The notes below the pieces were generated by a model, which made no database searches, was not told where the DNA came from, and worked only from the letters and a program-made list of their open reading frames with translations. 64,000 bases of DNA, taken from NCBI RefSeq assembly GCF_027105095.1, contig NZ_CP114278.1, positions 124,001 through 188,000 on the forward strand, written 5' to 3'. The position numbers and the translations under genes are program-made. The first letter of the stretch is position 1. Each line of letters starts with the position of its first letter. This DNA comes from Brevundimonas vesicularis. GTDB lineage: Bacteria > Pseudomonadota > Alphaproteobacteria > Caulobacterales > Caulobacteraceae. Below are positions 9,251-17,986 of the stretch, one piece after another.

Positions 9251-10897
9251 ATGCGCCACGCCCTCCCCGCTGTTTCCATCCTGGCCCTGATGATGGCCTG
9301 CTGTCCGGCCCTGGCGCAGGAGACGGCACCGAACATCGACGCCGCGCGGATGAATGAGTCGGTTCGGGTTCTGGCGTCGGACGATTTCGAAGGCCGCGCC
9401 CCCGCCTCGGCCGGCGAGGAAAAGACCGTCGCCTGGCTGGTCGAACGGTTCAAGGCCGCGGGGGCCGAGGGCGGCGGGCCGGAGGGCGCCTTCGTCCAGG
9501 TCGCCCATCTGTCGCGCACGCGCCAGGACGGTCCGGCCACCGTCGCCGCGACCGTCGGCGGCAAGACCATCATCCTGGAGCGCGGTCCCGATGTCCTGGT
9601 GTCCAGCGACCGGCCGACCAACCACATCACGGTGACCGACGCGCCTGTGGTCTTCGTCGGCTACGGTGCCACGGCGCCCGAGCGCCAGTGGGACGATTTC
9701 AAGGACGTGGACGTGCGCGGCAAGGTCATCGTCGTCCTGGTCAACGATCCCGACTTCCAGGCGCCCGACGGCGACCCGGTCGCGGGCAAGTTCGACGGAA
9801 ACGCCATGACCTTCTATGGCCGCTGGACCTACAAGTTCCAGGAGGCGGGCCGTCGCGGCGCGGCGGGGGTGCTGGTGGTGCATGAGACGGCCGGCGCAGG
9901 CTATCCCTGGTCCACGCTGCAGAACTCATCGGCCGCGCCCAAGTTCGACATCGTGCGCGCCAGCCCCGACGCCGAGCGCGCGGCGTTCCAGGGCTGGATC
10001 CAGCGCGCCAAGGCGGAAGAGCTGTTCACCGCCGCCGGCCTGGATTTCGCCGCCCTGAAGGACAGCGCGCGCAGCGCCGATTTTAAACCCGTCGTCCTGA
10101 GCGGCCTGACGATGAGCGTCGATTTCGGCCAGATCGCCGACAAGGTGGAGACCAAGAACGTCATCGCCCGCATTCCCGGTTCGGAACGCCCGAACGAGAC
10201 CGTCATGTACGGCGCCCATTGGGACGGCTACGGCGTCGGCACGCCGAACGCACAGGGCGACAAGATCTATAATGCGGCGGTGGACAATGCGACCGGCGTC
10301 GCGGCTCTGCTGGAACTGGCCCACGCCTTCGCCGAAGGTCCGCGCCCCGAACGCTCGGTCGTCTTCGCCGCCTGGTCGGGCGAGGAGGCGGGCCTTCTGG
10401 GTTCGACCTATTACGCCGCCAATCCGGTCTGGCCGCTGGAGACCACGGTCGCCAACATCAACGTCGACAGCCTGCTGCCCGGAACCGAGATCGATCCGAA
10501 CGTCGTCGTCATCGGCAAGGGCAAGAACCAGTTGGACGACATTCTGGCGCGCCATGCGACCGAGACGGGCCGCACCCTGATCGCCGATCCGGCGCCCCAG
10601 GCCGGGGCCTTCTATCGCTCGGACCATTTCCCCCTGGCGCTGAAGGGCGTGCCGGCCCTGTTCCCGGCGGCGGGCTTCACCGGCGCCAGCGCGGTCAGCC
10701 GCGACTATGTCCAGAACCGCTATCATCAGCCCACGGACGAATGGGATTCGACCTGGACGATGGACGCCGCCGCCGCCGATGTGGCCCTGATCTACGCGGT
10801 CGGTCGCGAGCTGGCGAACGGCGACCAATGGCCGGAATGGAACGCCGGCGCCGAGTTCGGCCCGGCGCGGGACGCCTCGAAGGCTTCGCGGCGCTAG
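9251..10897 (+). CDS. Secreted M28-family zinc aminopeptidase with PA domain
   Basis: A 548-residue protein with a signal peptide (residues 1-22, ending PALAQ). A protease-associated insert occupies roughly 110-230 and an M28 catalytic domain follows. Likely zinc ligands are the His and Asp in AHWDGYG and DNATGVAALLEL, the catalytic Glu pair in WSGEEAGLLGS, Asp in INVDSLLPG, and His in YRSDHFPLALKG. It probably trims peptides in the periplasm or outside the cell. Its TAG and the TAG of the convergent divL overlap in the palindrome CTAG at 10894-10897, so transcription of one runs straight into the other. Confidence 0.9.
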   Translation: MRHALPAVSILALMMACCPALAQETAPNIDAARMNESVRVLASDDFEGRAPASAGEEKTVAWLVERFKAAGAEGGGPEGAFVQVAHLSRTRQDGPATVAATVGGKTIILERGPDVLVSSDRPTNHITVTDAPVVFVGYGATAPERQWDDFKDVDVRGKVIVVLVNDPDFQAPDGDPVAGKFDGNAMTFYGRWTYKFQEAGRRGAAGVLVVHETAGAGYPWSTLQNSSAAPKFDIVRASPDAERAAFQGWIQRAKAEELFTAAGLDFAALKDSARSADFKPVVLSGLTMSVDFGQIADKVETKNVIARIPGSERPNETVMYGAHWDGYGVGTPNAQGDKIYNAAVDNATGVAALLELAHAFAEGPRPERSVVFAAWSGEEAGLLGSTYYAANPVWPLETTVANINVDSLLPGTEIDPNVVVIGKGKNQLDDILARHATETGRTLIADPAPQAGAFYRSDHFPLALKGVPALFPAAGFTGASAVSRDYVQNRYHQPTDEWDSTWTMDAAAADVALIYAVGRELANGDQWPEWNAGAEFGPARDASKASRR

Positions 10898-13215
10898 AGT
10901 TCCAGCTGAAGCTCGGGCGCGGCGGCGGTGGTCGCGGCGCCCAGCGGCAGATGCAGGATGAAGGCGGCGCCCTTGCCTGGCTCGCTTTCGACCTCGGCCC
11001 AGCCGCCGTGCAGTTCGACCAGGGCCTTGACCAGGGCCAGACCCACGCCGGGACCGCCGCGCTCGCGCCGCACGAAGCGGTCGAAGACGTGGGCCTGCAA
11101 ATGATAGGGAATGCCGCGCCCGGTGTCGGACACCGTCAGGCGGATTTCGGACGGCCCGGTCTCGGCTTTCAGCTCGACCGCCCCGCCTTCGGACACGGCG
11201 CGCGCCGCGTTCTCCAGCAGATGATCCAGCGCCTGGCCGATGCGGTGTTCGTCGGCCCGGATGGGTTTGAGATCAGCGGGACAGGACACGGTCAGGGTGG
11301 CGCCGCGCCCCTCGACCCGCGCCCGGACCTTTTCGGCGGCCTGGCTCAGCAAGTCGCAGACCCTGAGGTCGCCCAGCGACAGCTCCATCTCGCCCGCGTC
11401 GATCTGGGCCATGTCCAGCACGTCGTCGATGGAGCGGGCCAGCTGGCTGGCGGCAATGCGGATGGCGCCCGCGTGCTGGCGGCTGCGCTCGGGCAGGTCG
11501 CCCATGACCTCCAGAAGTTCGGAATAGCCGACGATGGTCGTCAGCGGCGTGCGCAGCTCATAGGAGACGCTGCCGACGAACTCGCGCTTCAGCGCCTGGC
11601 TTTCGGCGAGGGCCTGTTCGCGCTGCACCAGCGCCTGCTCCAGCCCGCGTCGGGCCGTCACGTCCGAGAAGGCGACCAGGGTCGCGCCGTCCGGCAGGGG
11701 GCGGGTCTGCCAGGCGGCGACGCGACCGTCCACGGTCCGGCCCTCGCCGGAAATGGCGACGCGGCTTTCGGGATCGGGATCGGCGACGCGCGCCTTCAGC
11801 CCCAGCCATAGGGCGGGATCGGGCAGCACGGCCTTGCACAGTTCGGCCAGGGCGTCGAAGTCCGAGGCCGTCGCGATCTTGTCCGCTGACAGGTTCCAGA
11901 AGGTCTCGAACGCCTCATTGTGCAGCCGCAGTCGGCCGTCGGAGCCGAACACCGCGACCGCGTCGTTCAGCTTGTCCAGCGTCGCGCGCTGGACCTGGAT
12001 CTGGGCGTTGAAGCGGCTGCGCAGCTTCAGCTCGTCGGTGATGTCCGAGAAAATCAGCAGAATGCCGCCCAGCGGGTGCGGCTGGCGCACGACGCGCAGG
12101 GTGCGCCCGTCCGGCAGGGACCAGCTGTCGTCCGGCGAGGCCTCCGACGCGCCATAGAACTCCAGCTCACGTGCCTTCCAGCCGGCGTAATCGACGACTT
12201 CGGGCAGGCTGCGACGCTGGCGCAGGCGGTCCAGCAGCTCGGCATGGGTCGGACGTTCGTCCAGCCAGGCCGCGTCGATGTCGAACAGAGTCTGGAAGGC
12301 GGTGTTGTGGAAGGCCAGCCGCTTTTGCGGACCGAAGATCGCGACGGCGTCGGCCAGGTGGTTCAGCGTTTCGTCATGGGCGTCGACGTGGCGGCGCAGG
12401 GTGTCGCGCGTCTCTTCCGCCTCGGTCACCTCAATGGCGAAGGCGGTGACGGCGCCGCCGCCCGCAGGCTCGGCGATGATGCGCCAGGCGCGCCGCGCGC
12501 CGCCGCCGGTCGTCCAGCGGAAGCCCTCCTGGCGCACGCCCAGCCGCGCGGCCTCGGCGACCAGGGCGTCGGCGCCGCGGTCGAAGGACACGCCCTTTTC
12601 GACGGCGTCATCGATGCTCTCGGAATTGGTTTCGTTCAGCCAGGCGCGGTTGGCCCAGGCCAGCTTGCCGGTCCCGTCCACGACCCAGGTCGGGGTCGGC
12701 GAGGCGTCGCCCAACAGGGCCAGGCCGCTTTCGGTCGCATCTGCCCCGGTCAGGGTGAAGCGCGAGGCGGGCGACAGCCGCAGCCAGGCGGAACCGCCCG
12801 CAACCCGGCCCTCGATCCGCCAGGGCTCCACATCGTCCAGCGCGACCAGACCTTCGAACGCCTGACCTTCGTGAACCAGGGCGTCGATCAGCGCGCCGTG
12901 GGTGATCCGGAGTTTGTTCAGGACGGCGGCCCCGGCCTCGGCGTCTTCACCCGCCAGCCGCGCGATCAGTTCGGCCGAACCGATCGGCAGACCGGCCGCC
13001 TGCCCGTCCGGCGTCAGGGCCAGGCTGACGTCATCGAAGGCGCGCAGCATGGCGTCATGGCGGCTGAGGTCGGCCAGGGCCTCAACCCGCTCGCGCTCGG
13101 CGGCGACGGCGGTCTCATGCAACCGCCCACGCAGCAGCAAGGCCCAGGCGCTGACGGCCATGGCCAGTCCGGCTGCGCCCGCTGTGGCGACATAGGCGAT
13201 GTCGGCCTCGGCCAT
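10894..13215 (-). CDS. divL: DivL-type PAS sensor kinase with tyrosine in place of the H-box histidine
   Basis: A 773-residue protein: one N-terminal membrane helix (residues 5-28), three PAS-like regions (about 170-270, 285-395, 410-520), a DHp helix pair and a HATPase domain with N box LLENAARAV, G1 DTGRGI and G2 GVGLALV. The phospho-acceptor position reads SYELRTPLT, so Tyr552 (codon 11560-11562) replaces the usual histidine. Caulobacter DivL is 769 residues with Tyr550 at this site. DivL reads phospho-DivK and controls CckA, and through it CtrA, at the new cell pole. Length, layout and the tyrosine together make this call firm. Confidence 0.93.
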   Translation of the reverse strand: MAEADIAYVATAGAAGLAMAVSAWALLLRGRLHETAVAAERERVEALADLSRHDAMLRAFDDVSLALTPDGQAAGLPIGSAELIARLAGEDAEAGAAVLNKLRITHGALIDALVHEGQAFEGLVALDDVEPWRIEGRVAGGSAWLRLSPASRFTLTGADATESGLALLGDASPTPTWVVDGTGKLAWANRAWLNETNSESIDDAVEKGVSFDRGADALVAEAARLGVRQEGFRWTTGGGARRAWRIIAEPAGGGAVTAFAIEVTEAEETRDTLRRHVDAHDETLNHLADAVAIFGPQKRLAFHNTAFQTLFDIDAAWLDERPTHAELLDRLRQRRSLPEVVDYAGWKARELEFYGASEASPDDSWSLPDGRTLRVVRQPHPLGGILLIFSDITDELKLRSRFNAQIQVQRATLDKLNDAVAVFGSDGRLRLHNEAFETFWNLSADKIATASDFDALAELCKAVLPDPALWLGLKARVADPDPESRVAISGEGRTVDGRVAAWQTRPLPDGATLVAFSDVTARRGLEQALVQREQALAESQALKREFVGSVSYELRTPLTTIVGYSELLEVMGDLPERSRQHAGAIRIAASQLARSIDDVLDMAQIDAGEMELSLGDLRVCDLLSQAAEKVRARVEGRGATLTVSCPADLKPIRADEHRIGQALDHLLENAARAVSEGGAVELKAETGPSEIRLTVSDTGRGIPYHLQAHVFDRFVRRERGGPGVGLALVKALVELHGGWAEVESEPGKGAAFILHLPLGAATTAAAPELQLEL

Positions 13216-13344
13216 TCGTGTCCCTGGAGAAGAGTCTCAGCCCCGATTCGCTAACCATACTCCAAGCGCGCGAAAAAGCGGCAGTCTAGTAATCGCGTCA
13301 TCGCGCCCCGTTGCGGCAGAGCGTCGGGGCGGCGATATGCGGAC

Positions 13345-13743
13345 ATGACCGACCCGATCGCCCCCTCTCTCGATGACTTCGCCCGCCTGGCTCAAGAGGC
13401 GTTCGACGCCCTGCCCGGACCGTTCAAAGACGCGGCGGGCGAGGTGGTCATCCGCATCGACGACTTCGCCGACGAAGCGACGCTGGCGGAGATGGAGATC
13501 GAGGACCCGTTCGAGCTGACGGGCCTGTATCATGGCGTGGACATCGGCCGGCGCGACAGCCTGGGCCCGGCGGCCGAGCCGTCGCGGGTCTTCCTCTATC
13601 GCCGCCCTATCCTGGACGAATGGTGCGAGCGCGGCGACGTGGGGATCGGCGAACTGATCGCCCACGTCCTAATCCACGAGATCGGCCACCATCTGGGCCT
13701 GACTGACGACGACATCCACGCCATCGAGGACGAGGCGGACTGA
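13345..13743 (+). CDS. Minimal zincin-like metallopeptidase (DUF1025 family)
   Basis: A 132-residue soluble protein with HEIGHHLGLTDDD near residues 112-124, i.e. an HExxH zinc motif followed by the downstream acidic residues of the PF06262 (Zincin_1/DUF1025) family. It has no signal peptide, so it is cytoplasmic. Substrates of the family are not established. It is divergent from divL, with 129 bp between their start codons, and its stop is 4 bp from that of the convergent marC-like gene. Confidence 0.85.
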   Translation: MTDPIAPSLDDFARLAQEAFDALPGPFKDAAGEVVIRIDDFADEATLAEMEIEDPFELTGLYHGVDIGRRDSLGPAAEPSRVFLYRRPILDEWCERGDVGIGELIAHVLIHEIGHHLGLTDDDIHAIEDEAD

Positions 13744-13747
13744 CGTC

Positions 13748-14443
13748 TTACTTGGTCGCCGGATAGGGCGTCGTCACCGCGCCGGAGATCATGCCGGGAA
13801 TGGCCTCGCCCAGGCCCAGCAGGATGAACTGGATCGCCAGGGCGCACAGGATCAGGCCCAGAACCTTGACGATGATCGCCATGCCGACCTCGCCCAGCAG
13901 GCGGCTGAGCGACCCGGTCAGCGCGAAACAGACGAAGGAGACGGCGCAGGCCGCCGCGATCGCGACCAGCGAGCCCATGGTCCCGGCGTAGCCTAGCTTG
14001 GCCGCCTCGCCCGCCTGGATGATGACCGCCGAAATGGCGCCGGGGCCGATCATCAGCGGAATGGCGAAGGGCACGACCAGACGCTGGAAACGTCGACGGG
14101 CGTAGCCGCGCACGTCCTTGGAATCCGCCAGCGCATCCTTGTCGGCGAACATGGCCAGGAAGTCGCCGCGCGCCATGTCCAGCCCCAGGAACAGCAGCAG
14201 TATGCCGCCCGCGATGCGGAACGCCGCCAGCGAAATGCCGAAGAACTGCAACAGGCCCAGGCCCGTGAACAGGAAGAAGGCCAGGAAAACGGCGGCGAAG
14301 GCGCAGATCAGGGCCGAGACCGAAATCCGCTGACGCAGGGTCGCCCCGGCCGTCGCGGCGGCGAAGATCGGCAGATTGCCGATCGGGTCCAGCAGGGCGA
14401 ACAGGGTCACGAACAGGTTGACACCTAAATCGACTGCGTTCAT
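13748..14443 (-). CDS. MarC/UPF0056-family membrane protein
   Basis: A 231-residue protein with six hydrophobic segments. The family start NLFVTLFALLDPIGNLPIF is present, as is GPGAISAVI midway. MarC proteins were once linked to multiple antibiotic resistance, but that role was withdrawn; members are of uncertain transport function. The gene is transcribed towards the DUF1025 peptidase gene and divergently from pyrF (83 bp between starts). Confidence 0.87.
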   Translation of the reverse strand: MNAVDLGVNLFVTLFALLDPIGNLPIFAAATAGATLRQRISVSALICAFAAVFLAFFLFTGLGLLQFFGISLAAFRIAGGILLLFLGLDMARGDFLAMFADKDALADSKDVRGYARRRFQRLVVPFAIPLMIGPGAISAVIIQAGEAAKLGYAGTMGSLVAIAAACAVSFVCFALTGSLSRLLGEVGMAIIVKVLGLILCALAIQFILLGLGEAIPGMISGAVTTPYPATK

Positions 14444-14526
14444 CGCCTGCCCTCGCCCTCAATCCATCACGCCGCCCTGCCGACGCGCCCTCGTGTCAGG
14501 CATAGCCGCTCAGCGCGAGTCCGTCG

Positions 14527-15255
14527 ATGACCGATCCCCAAACCCTCTCCGATCGTGCGCCCGACGAGCGGATCATCTGCGCCCTCGACGTGCCGACCAC
14601 AGCCGAGGCGGCCGCTTTGGCCGAGCGGATCGGCGATGCGATCGGCTTCTACAAGGTCGGACTGCAACTGTTCGCGGTCGACGGCATGGCGCTGGCGCGG
14701 GAACTTAAGGCGCAGGGGCGAAAGATCTTCCTGGATTGGAAACTGCACGACATCGGCGCGACCGTGGAGAAGGCGACGGCCAATCTGGCGGGCGCCGACT
14801 GCGACCTGCTGACGGTGCATGCGCGGCCCCAGGTCATGGCGGCGGCGGCGCGCGGCGCGGCGGGCTCGAAGATGAAGGTGCTGGGGGTTACGGTCCTGAC
14901 CAGCCTGACGGCCGAGGATTTGGCCGCCGACGACCACAACCTGTCTCCGGCCGATCTGGTCGAGCGGCGGGTGCGGCAGGCGCTGGAGGCCGGGATCGAC
15001 GGCGTCGTCTCCAGCCCGCATGAGGCGGCGCGTGCCCGGGCTCTGGCGGTCGAGGCGGGCCGGCCCGACTTCCTGATCGTCACGCCCGGCGTGCGACCCG
15101 TCGGCGCCGCGCTGGACGACCAGGCGCGGGCGGCGACGCCACAGGCGGCGCTTGAGAGCGGCGCGACCCATCTGGTCATCGGCCGGCCGATCACGGCGTC
15201 GAGCGATCCTCGCGCGGCCGCGCAAGCGATCGCACAGCAGATCGCCCTGATCTGA
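14527..15255 (+). CDS. pyrF: Orotidine 5'-phosphate decarboxylase
   Basis: A 242-residue TIM-barrel enzyme converting OMP to UMP, the last step of de novo pyrimidine synthesis. The catalytic D-x-K-x-x-D array is Asp70, Lys72 and Asp75 in FLDWKLHDIGATV. The phosphate loop is seen in VTPGVRP and in the closing LVIGRPIT. The strand opening RIICALDVPT is typical. It stands alone, with a convergent neighbour 48 bp downstream. Confidence 0.95.
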   Translation: MTDPQTLSDRAPDERIICALDVPTTAEAAALAERIGDAIGFYKVGLQLFAVDGMALARELKAQGRKIFLDWKLHDIGATVEKATANLAGADCDLLTVHARPQVMAAAARGAAGSKMKVLGVTVLTSLTAEDLAADDHNLSPADLVERRVRQALEAGIDGVVSSPHEAARARALAVEAGRPDFLIVTPGVRPVGAALDDQARAATPQAALESGATHLVIGRPITASSDPRAAAQAIAQQIALI

Positions 15256-15303
15256 GACAGACCAGGGCGACCGTTCGTCTTTGGTTGTTCTCGCGCGAGG
15301 CGA

Positions 15304-16458
15304 TCAGCCGCGCTCGCCCGGCTCCTGGGCGTAGCCGTGACGCGGGGGGGCGTGGGGCGCGGGCGCCTCGGGCGGCGGCAGGTCGCCGTAGTAGCCCGAC
15401 GGCGGAGGCGGGGGCGGTGCCGGCGGCGGAGCCGTGTTCACTTCCGGCGGCGCGACATAGACCTGGGCCGGGGCCACATTGACCGGCGCGGACTGCACAT
15501 AGACCGGCGACTGATCGACATAGACCGGGCCGCCGACCTCGACCTGGGCAGGCGCGACATTGACCTGGGCCGGGGCGACCTGGATGTGTTGCGGACCGAT
15601 GTTGACGGGCGCCGACTGCACATAGACCGGGGCCTGATCGACATAGACGGGCGGGCCGACATCGACCTGGGCCGGGGCGAGGTTCACCTGCGACGGAGCC
15701 ACCTGGACGCGTTGCGGCCCGATGTTCACCGGCGGCACCTGCACATAGATGGGCGGCTGTTCGATATAGGTGGGCGGTCCCATCTCGATATGGGGCGGCG
15801 CCATGCTGACCTGCGAAGGCGCGACATAGATGCGGTGAGGCGCGATCTGGACGGGCGGCGCCTGGACATAGACCGGCGGCTGATCGACGTAGCTCTGCTC
15901 GTACCGCTGCTCATAGCGATGTTCGTAGCGAACCGGCGGGCGAACGGGCAGACGGCAGTTGCAGTCGATCGGACGGCCCGGATACGGGCGCCAGCCGATA
16001 TAGTCACGGCCGAACCCATAGACCGGATAGCCGACTGGAGCGCTGACCGGAGGACGGCCGACCAGGACCGAGGTCGCGCTGACGCCGCCGACATAGCCGC
16101 CGCCGTAATAGCCGTCCGAATAGCCGCCGCTTCCGACATAGGTCGTGCCGCCGCCGACATAGCCGCGCTGGAAGCTGGACGAACTGGAATAGGACCGGGC
16201 GCTGCTCGCCGAATAGCTCGAGGCGCTTGCATAGGCGTTGGCGTTGGCGTTGGCGCCGCCGTTCACGTTCACATTGACGTTGTGGTTGGCGTTGTAGTTG
16301 CCGCCGCCGTAGTGACCGCCGCCGCCGCAGCCCCCGCCGCAGCCGCCGCCGGGATGGCCGCCGCCATAACCCCCGTGACCGGGACCGCCGGCCAGAGCGG
16401 GCGCTGCGGAGAGCAGCAGAGCCGCCGACGCGGCGGTAAGTATCGACTGTATCGTCAC
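15304..16458 (-). CDS. Secreted Gly/Asn-rich protein with 41-residue tandem repeats, unknown function
   Basis: A 384-residue exported protein. Residues 1-23 are a signal peptide ending PALA. A Gly/His/Cys-rich stretch follows (GGGCGGGCGGGGHYGGG), then Asn-alternating tracts (HNVNVNVNGGANANANAYAS) and a Ser/Tyr/Gly region. Residues 194-347 hold 3.7 tandem 41-residue repeats. A Pro-rich tail ends the protein. The GTG at 16458 is chosen because AGAGGAG lies 8 bp upstream; a TTG at 16494 has no such site and would precede the signal peptide. A CtrA box lies 53 bp upstream. No domain family recognised; the layout suggests a surface or matrix protein. Confidence 0.75.
   Translation of the reverse strand: MTIQSILTAASAALLLSAAPALAGGPGHGGYGGGHPGGGCGGGCGGGGHYGGGNYNANHNVNVNVNGGANANANAYASASSYSASSARSYSSSSSFQRGYVGGGTTYVGSGGYSDGYYGGGYVGGVSATSVLVGRPPVSAPVGYPVYGFGRDYIGWRPYPGRPIDCNCRLPVRPPVRYEHRYEQRYEQSYVDQPPVYVQAPPVQIAPHRIYVAPSQVSMAPPHIEMGPPTYIEQPPIYVQVPPVNIGPQRVQVAPSQVNLAPAQVDVGPPVYVDQAPVYVQSAPVNIGPQHIQVAPAQVNVAPAQVEVGGPVYVDQSPVYVQSAPVNVAPAQVYVAPPEVNTAPPPAPPPPPPSGYYGDLPPPEAPAPHAPPRHGYAQEPGERG
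15418..15879 (-). repeat. Coding tandem repeat, about 123 bp x 3.7
   Basis: The DNA encodes three complete 41-residue units and one of about 31 residues. Each unit starts (P/A/S)PVYVQ or PPIYVQ and ends PVYVDQ or a variant. Within a unit, a roughly seven-residue sub-repeat P-x-x-V-x-V-A alternates hydrophobic and polar side chains, which suits short beta strands bracketed by prolines. Units 2 and 3 are the most alike. The pattern implies unit-by-unit expansion. Confidence 0.85.
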
Positions 16459-16510
16459 GGGACAGACTCCTCTGAGTTGTTCCGTGACTGGCAAGTCCGG
16501 CGCCTGTTTC

Positions 16511-16526
16511 TTAAGGCGTGGTTAAC
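16511..16526 (-). promoter_or_regulatory. CtrA binding box, TTAA-N7-TTAAC
   Basis: TTAA at 16511-16514 and TTAAC at 16522-16526 are separated by exactly seven bases, matching the full Caulobacter CtrA consensus. The box sits in the 98-bp gap upstream of the repeat-protein gene, 53-68 bp before its GTG, where CtrA typically overlaps a -35 region. The site fits activation of that gene. It was found by eye; binding is inferred. Confidence 0.65.
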
Positions 16527-16556
16527 CTTTGCGCCCGTCGCAGCAGGCTCGGCCGG

Positions 16557-16814
16557 TCAGAAATCGACCGCCAGCCCCTTCTTCTCCCAGTCGCCGAAAC
16601 GGGTCGGTTCGGGACCGGTCGGACCGCCGTATTCCGTGTCCGCCTGAAGGGTCGTTTCCGCCGCGCGACGATCCGCCGCTTCCTGAAGCGCGCGCCGCGC
16701 GGCCTCGCTGAGCGGCCGTTCAGGCGTGGCGTGGGGCACGTCGGCGTTGAAAACGGGCGCTGCCGCCGGCGTTTCGTCGGCGTCATCCGGCGCGAGGGTG
16801 GGATGTTCGGTCAC
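16557..16814 (-). CDS. SDHAF4-like succinate dehydrogenase assembly factor (DUF1674)
   Basis: An 85-residue protein whose C-terminus, GPTGPEPTRFGDWEKKGLAVDF, is the hallmark of DUF1674/SDHAF4. In eukaryotes SDHAF4 binds flavinylated SdhA and promotes its joining to SdhB; bacterial members are presumed to act likewise. The N-terminal half is Ala/Pro-rich and variable, as in homologues. The sdh genes are not in this window. It is divergent from htpX (86 bp between starts). Confidence 0.82.
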   Translation of the reverse strand: MTEHPTLAPDDADETPAAAPVFNADVPHATPERPLSEAARRALQEAADRRAAETTLQADTEYGGPTGPEPTRFGDWEKKGLAVDF

Positions 16815-16900
16815 AGGGCGGCTCCCTTGAGGCTTGATGCGCCTTCTCTCAAATAGAGGTTCAAGCCCGTGACGCCAGACGGATCGGGAATGGAACCGCG

Positions 16901-17866
16901 ATGAACCATCTGAAGACCTTCATTCTGTTGGCGGCGATGACGGCCCTGTTCGCAGGGGTCGGCTATATGATCGGTCGCGGCCCCGGCATGGCCATCGCCC
17001 TGCTGCTCGCGGGCGGGATGAATCTGTTCAGCTACTGGAACGCCGACAAGATCGTGCTGAAGATGTATCGGGCCCAGCCGGTCGACGAGCAGCACCCCAA
17101 CGCCGTGGTCCGCAACTATGTCGCCGACGTGCGTCAGATGGCCCGCGACGCCGGCCTGCCCCAGCCGCAGGTCGCCATCATTCCCAATGATCAGCCCAAC
17201 GCCTTCGCCACCGGCCGAAACCCCGAGAACGCCGCCGTCTGCGCCACCACCGGCCTGCTGGACATGCTGACGCGCGAGGAGGTGCGCGCGGTGATGGCGC
17301 ACGAGCTGGCCCATGTGAAGAACCGCGACACCCTGATCATGACGGTGACGGCGACCATCGCCGGCGCCATCGCGGCCCTCGCCAACTTCGCCCTGTTCTT
17401 CGGCGGCAACGACCGCGAGCGGCCGGGCGGCGTCATTGGCACGATCGCCCAGATGCTGCTGGCGCCCATGGCCGCCGGTCTGGTACAGATGGCCATCAGC
17501 CGAGGCCGCGAATATGAGGCCGACCGCGTCGGCGCCGAAATCGCCGGCGATCCCCAGGCCCTGGCTTCGGCCCTGCAGAAGATCGACGCCTACGCCCGAC
17601 GGATCACCAATCAGACGGCCGAGCGCAATCCGGCCTCGGGTCAGATGTTCATCATCAATCCGCTGGCGGGCCGTGGCGCGGACAATCTGTTCTCGACCCA
17701 TCCGGCGACGGGAAACCGCGTCCGGGCCTTGATGGAGCTGGGCGCGAAGATGGGCATGCAGCCGCGCCACCGCACGCCGGACCTGACCCAGCCGCGCCCG
17801 GCCGCCGGTTTCACGACCACCGGCGTCCCGACCACTCCAACGGAGCCGCGCGGCCCCTGGGGGTGA
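16901..17866 (+). CDS. htpX: Membrane zinc metalloprotease HtpX (M48)
   Basis: A 321-residue protein with two N-terminal helices (residues 7-45), a cytoplasmic M48 domain with HELAH at 134-138 and the downstream zinc-ligand Glu in [11 protein letters not shown]. Two further hydrophobic segments follow the active site (about 145-165 and 180-200). HtpX degrades misfolded inner-membrane proteins alongside FtsH. The C-terminus extends into a Pro/Thr-rich tail. No heat-shock promoter was identified by eye. Confidence 0.94.
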   Translation: MNHLKTFILLAAMTALFAGVGYMIGRGPGMAIALLLAGGMNLFSYWNADKIVLKMYRAQPVDEQHPNAVVRNYVADVRQMARDAGLPQPQVAIIPNDQPNAFATGRNPENAAVCATTGLLDMLTREEVRAVMAHELAHVKNRDTLIMTVTATIAGAIAALANFALFFGGNDRERPGGVIGTIAQMLLAPMAAGLVQMAISRGREYEADRVGAEIAGDPQALASALQKIDAYARRITNQTAERNPASGQMFIINPLAGRGADNLFSTHPATGNRVRALMELGAKMGMQPRHRTPDLTQPRPAAGFTTTGVPTTPTEPRGPWG

Positions 17867-17986
17867 TGATGCGGGTGAACATGGGGCTGATCGTCGCGGC
17901 CTGAACGCCGTTTGCGGTTTGCACTCCGCGACCGGATCACATCAGATGCGCCCCTGTTCAGCCATCGGGCTTTCTTGGGGAAATCC

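Noticed and set aside
15418..15879. Regular repeats resembling a CRISPR array
   Set aside because: The period is about 123 bp, the repeats stay in frame, and the unit is protein coding with no unique spacers. No cas genes are present.
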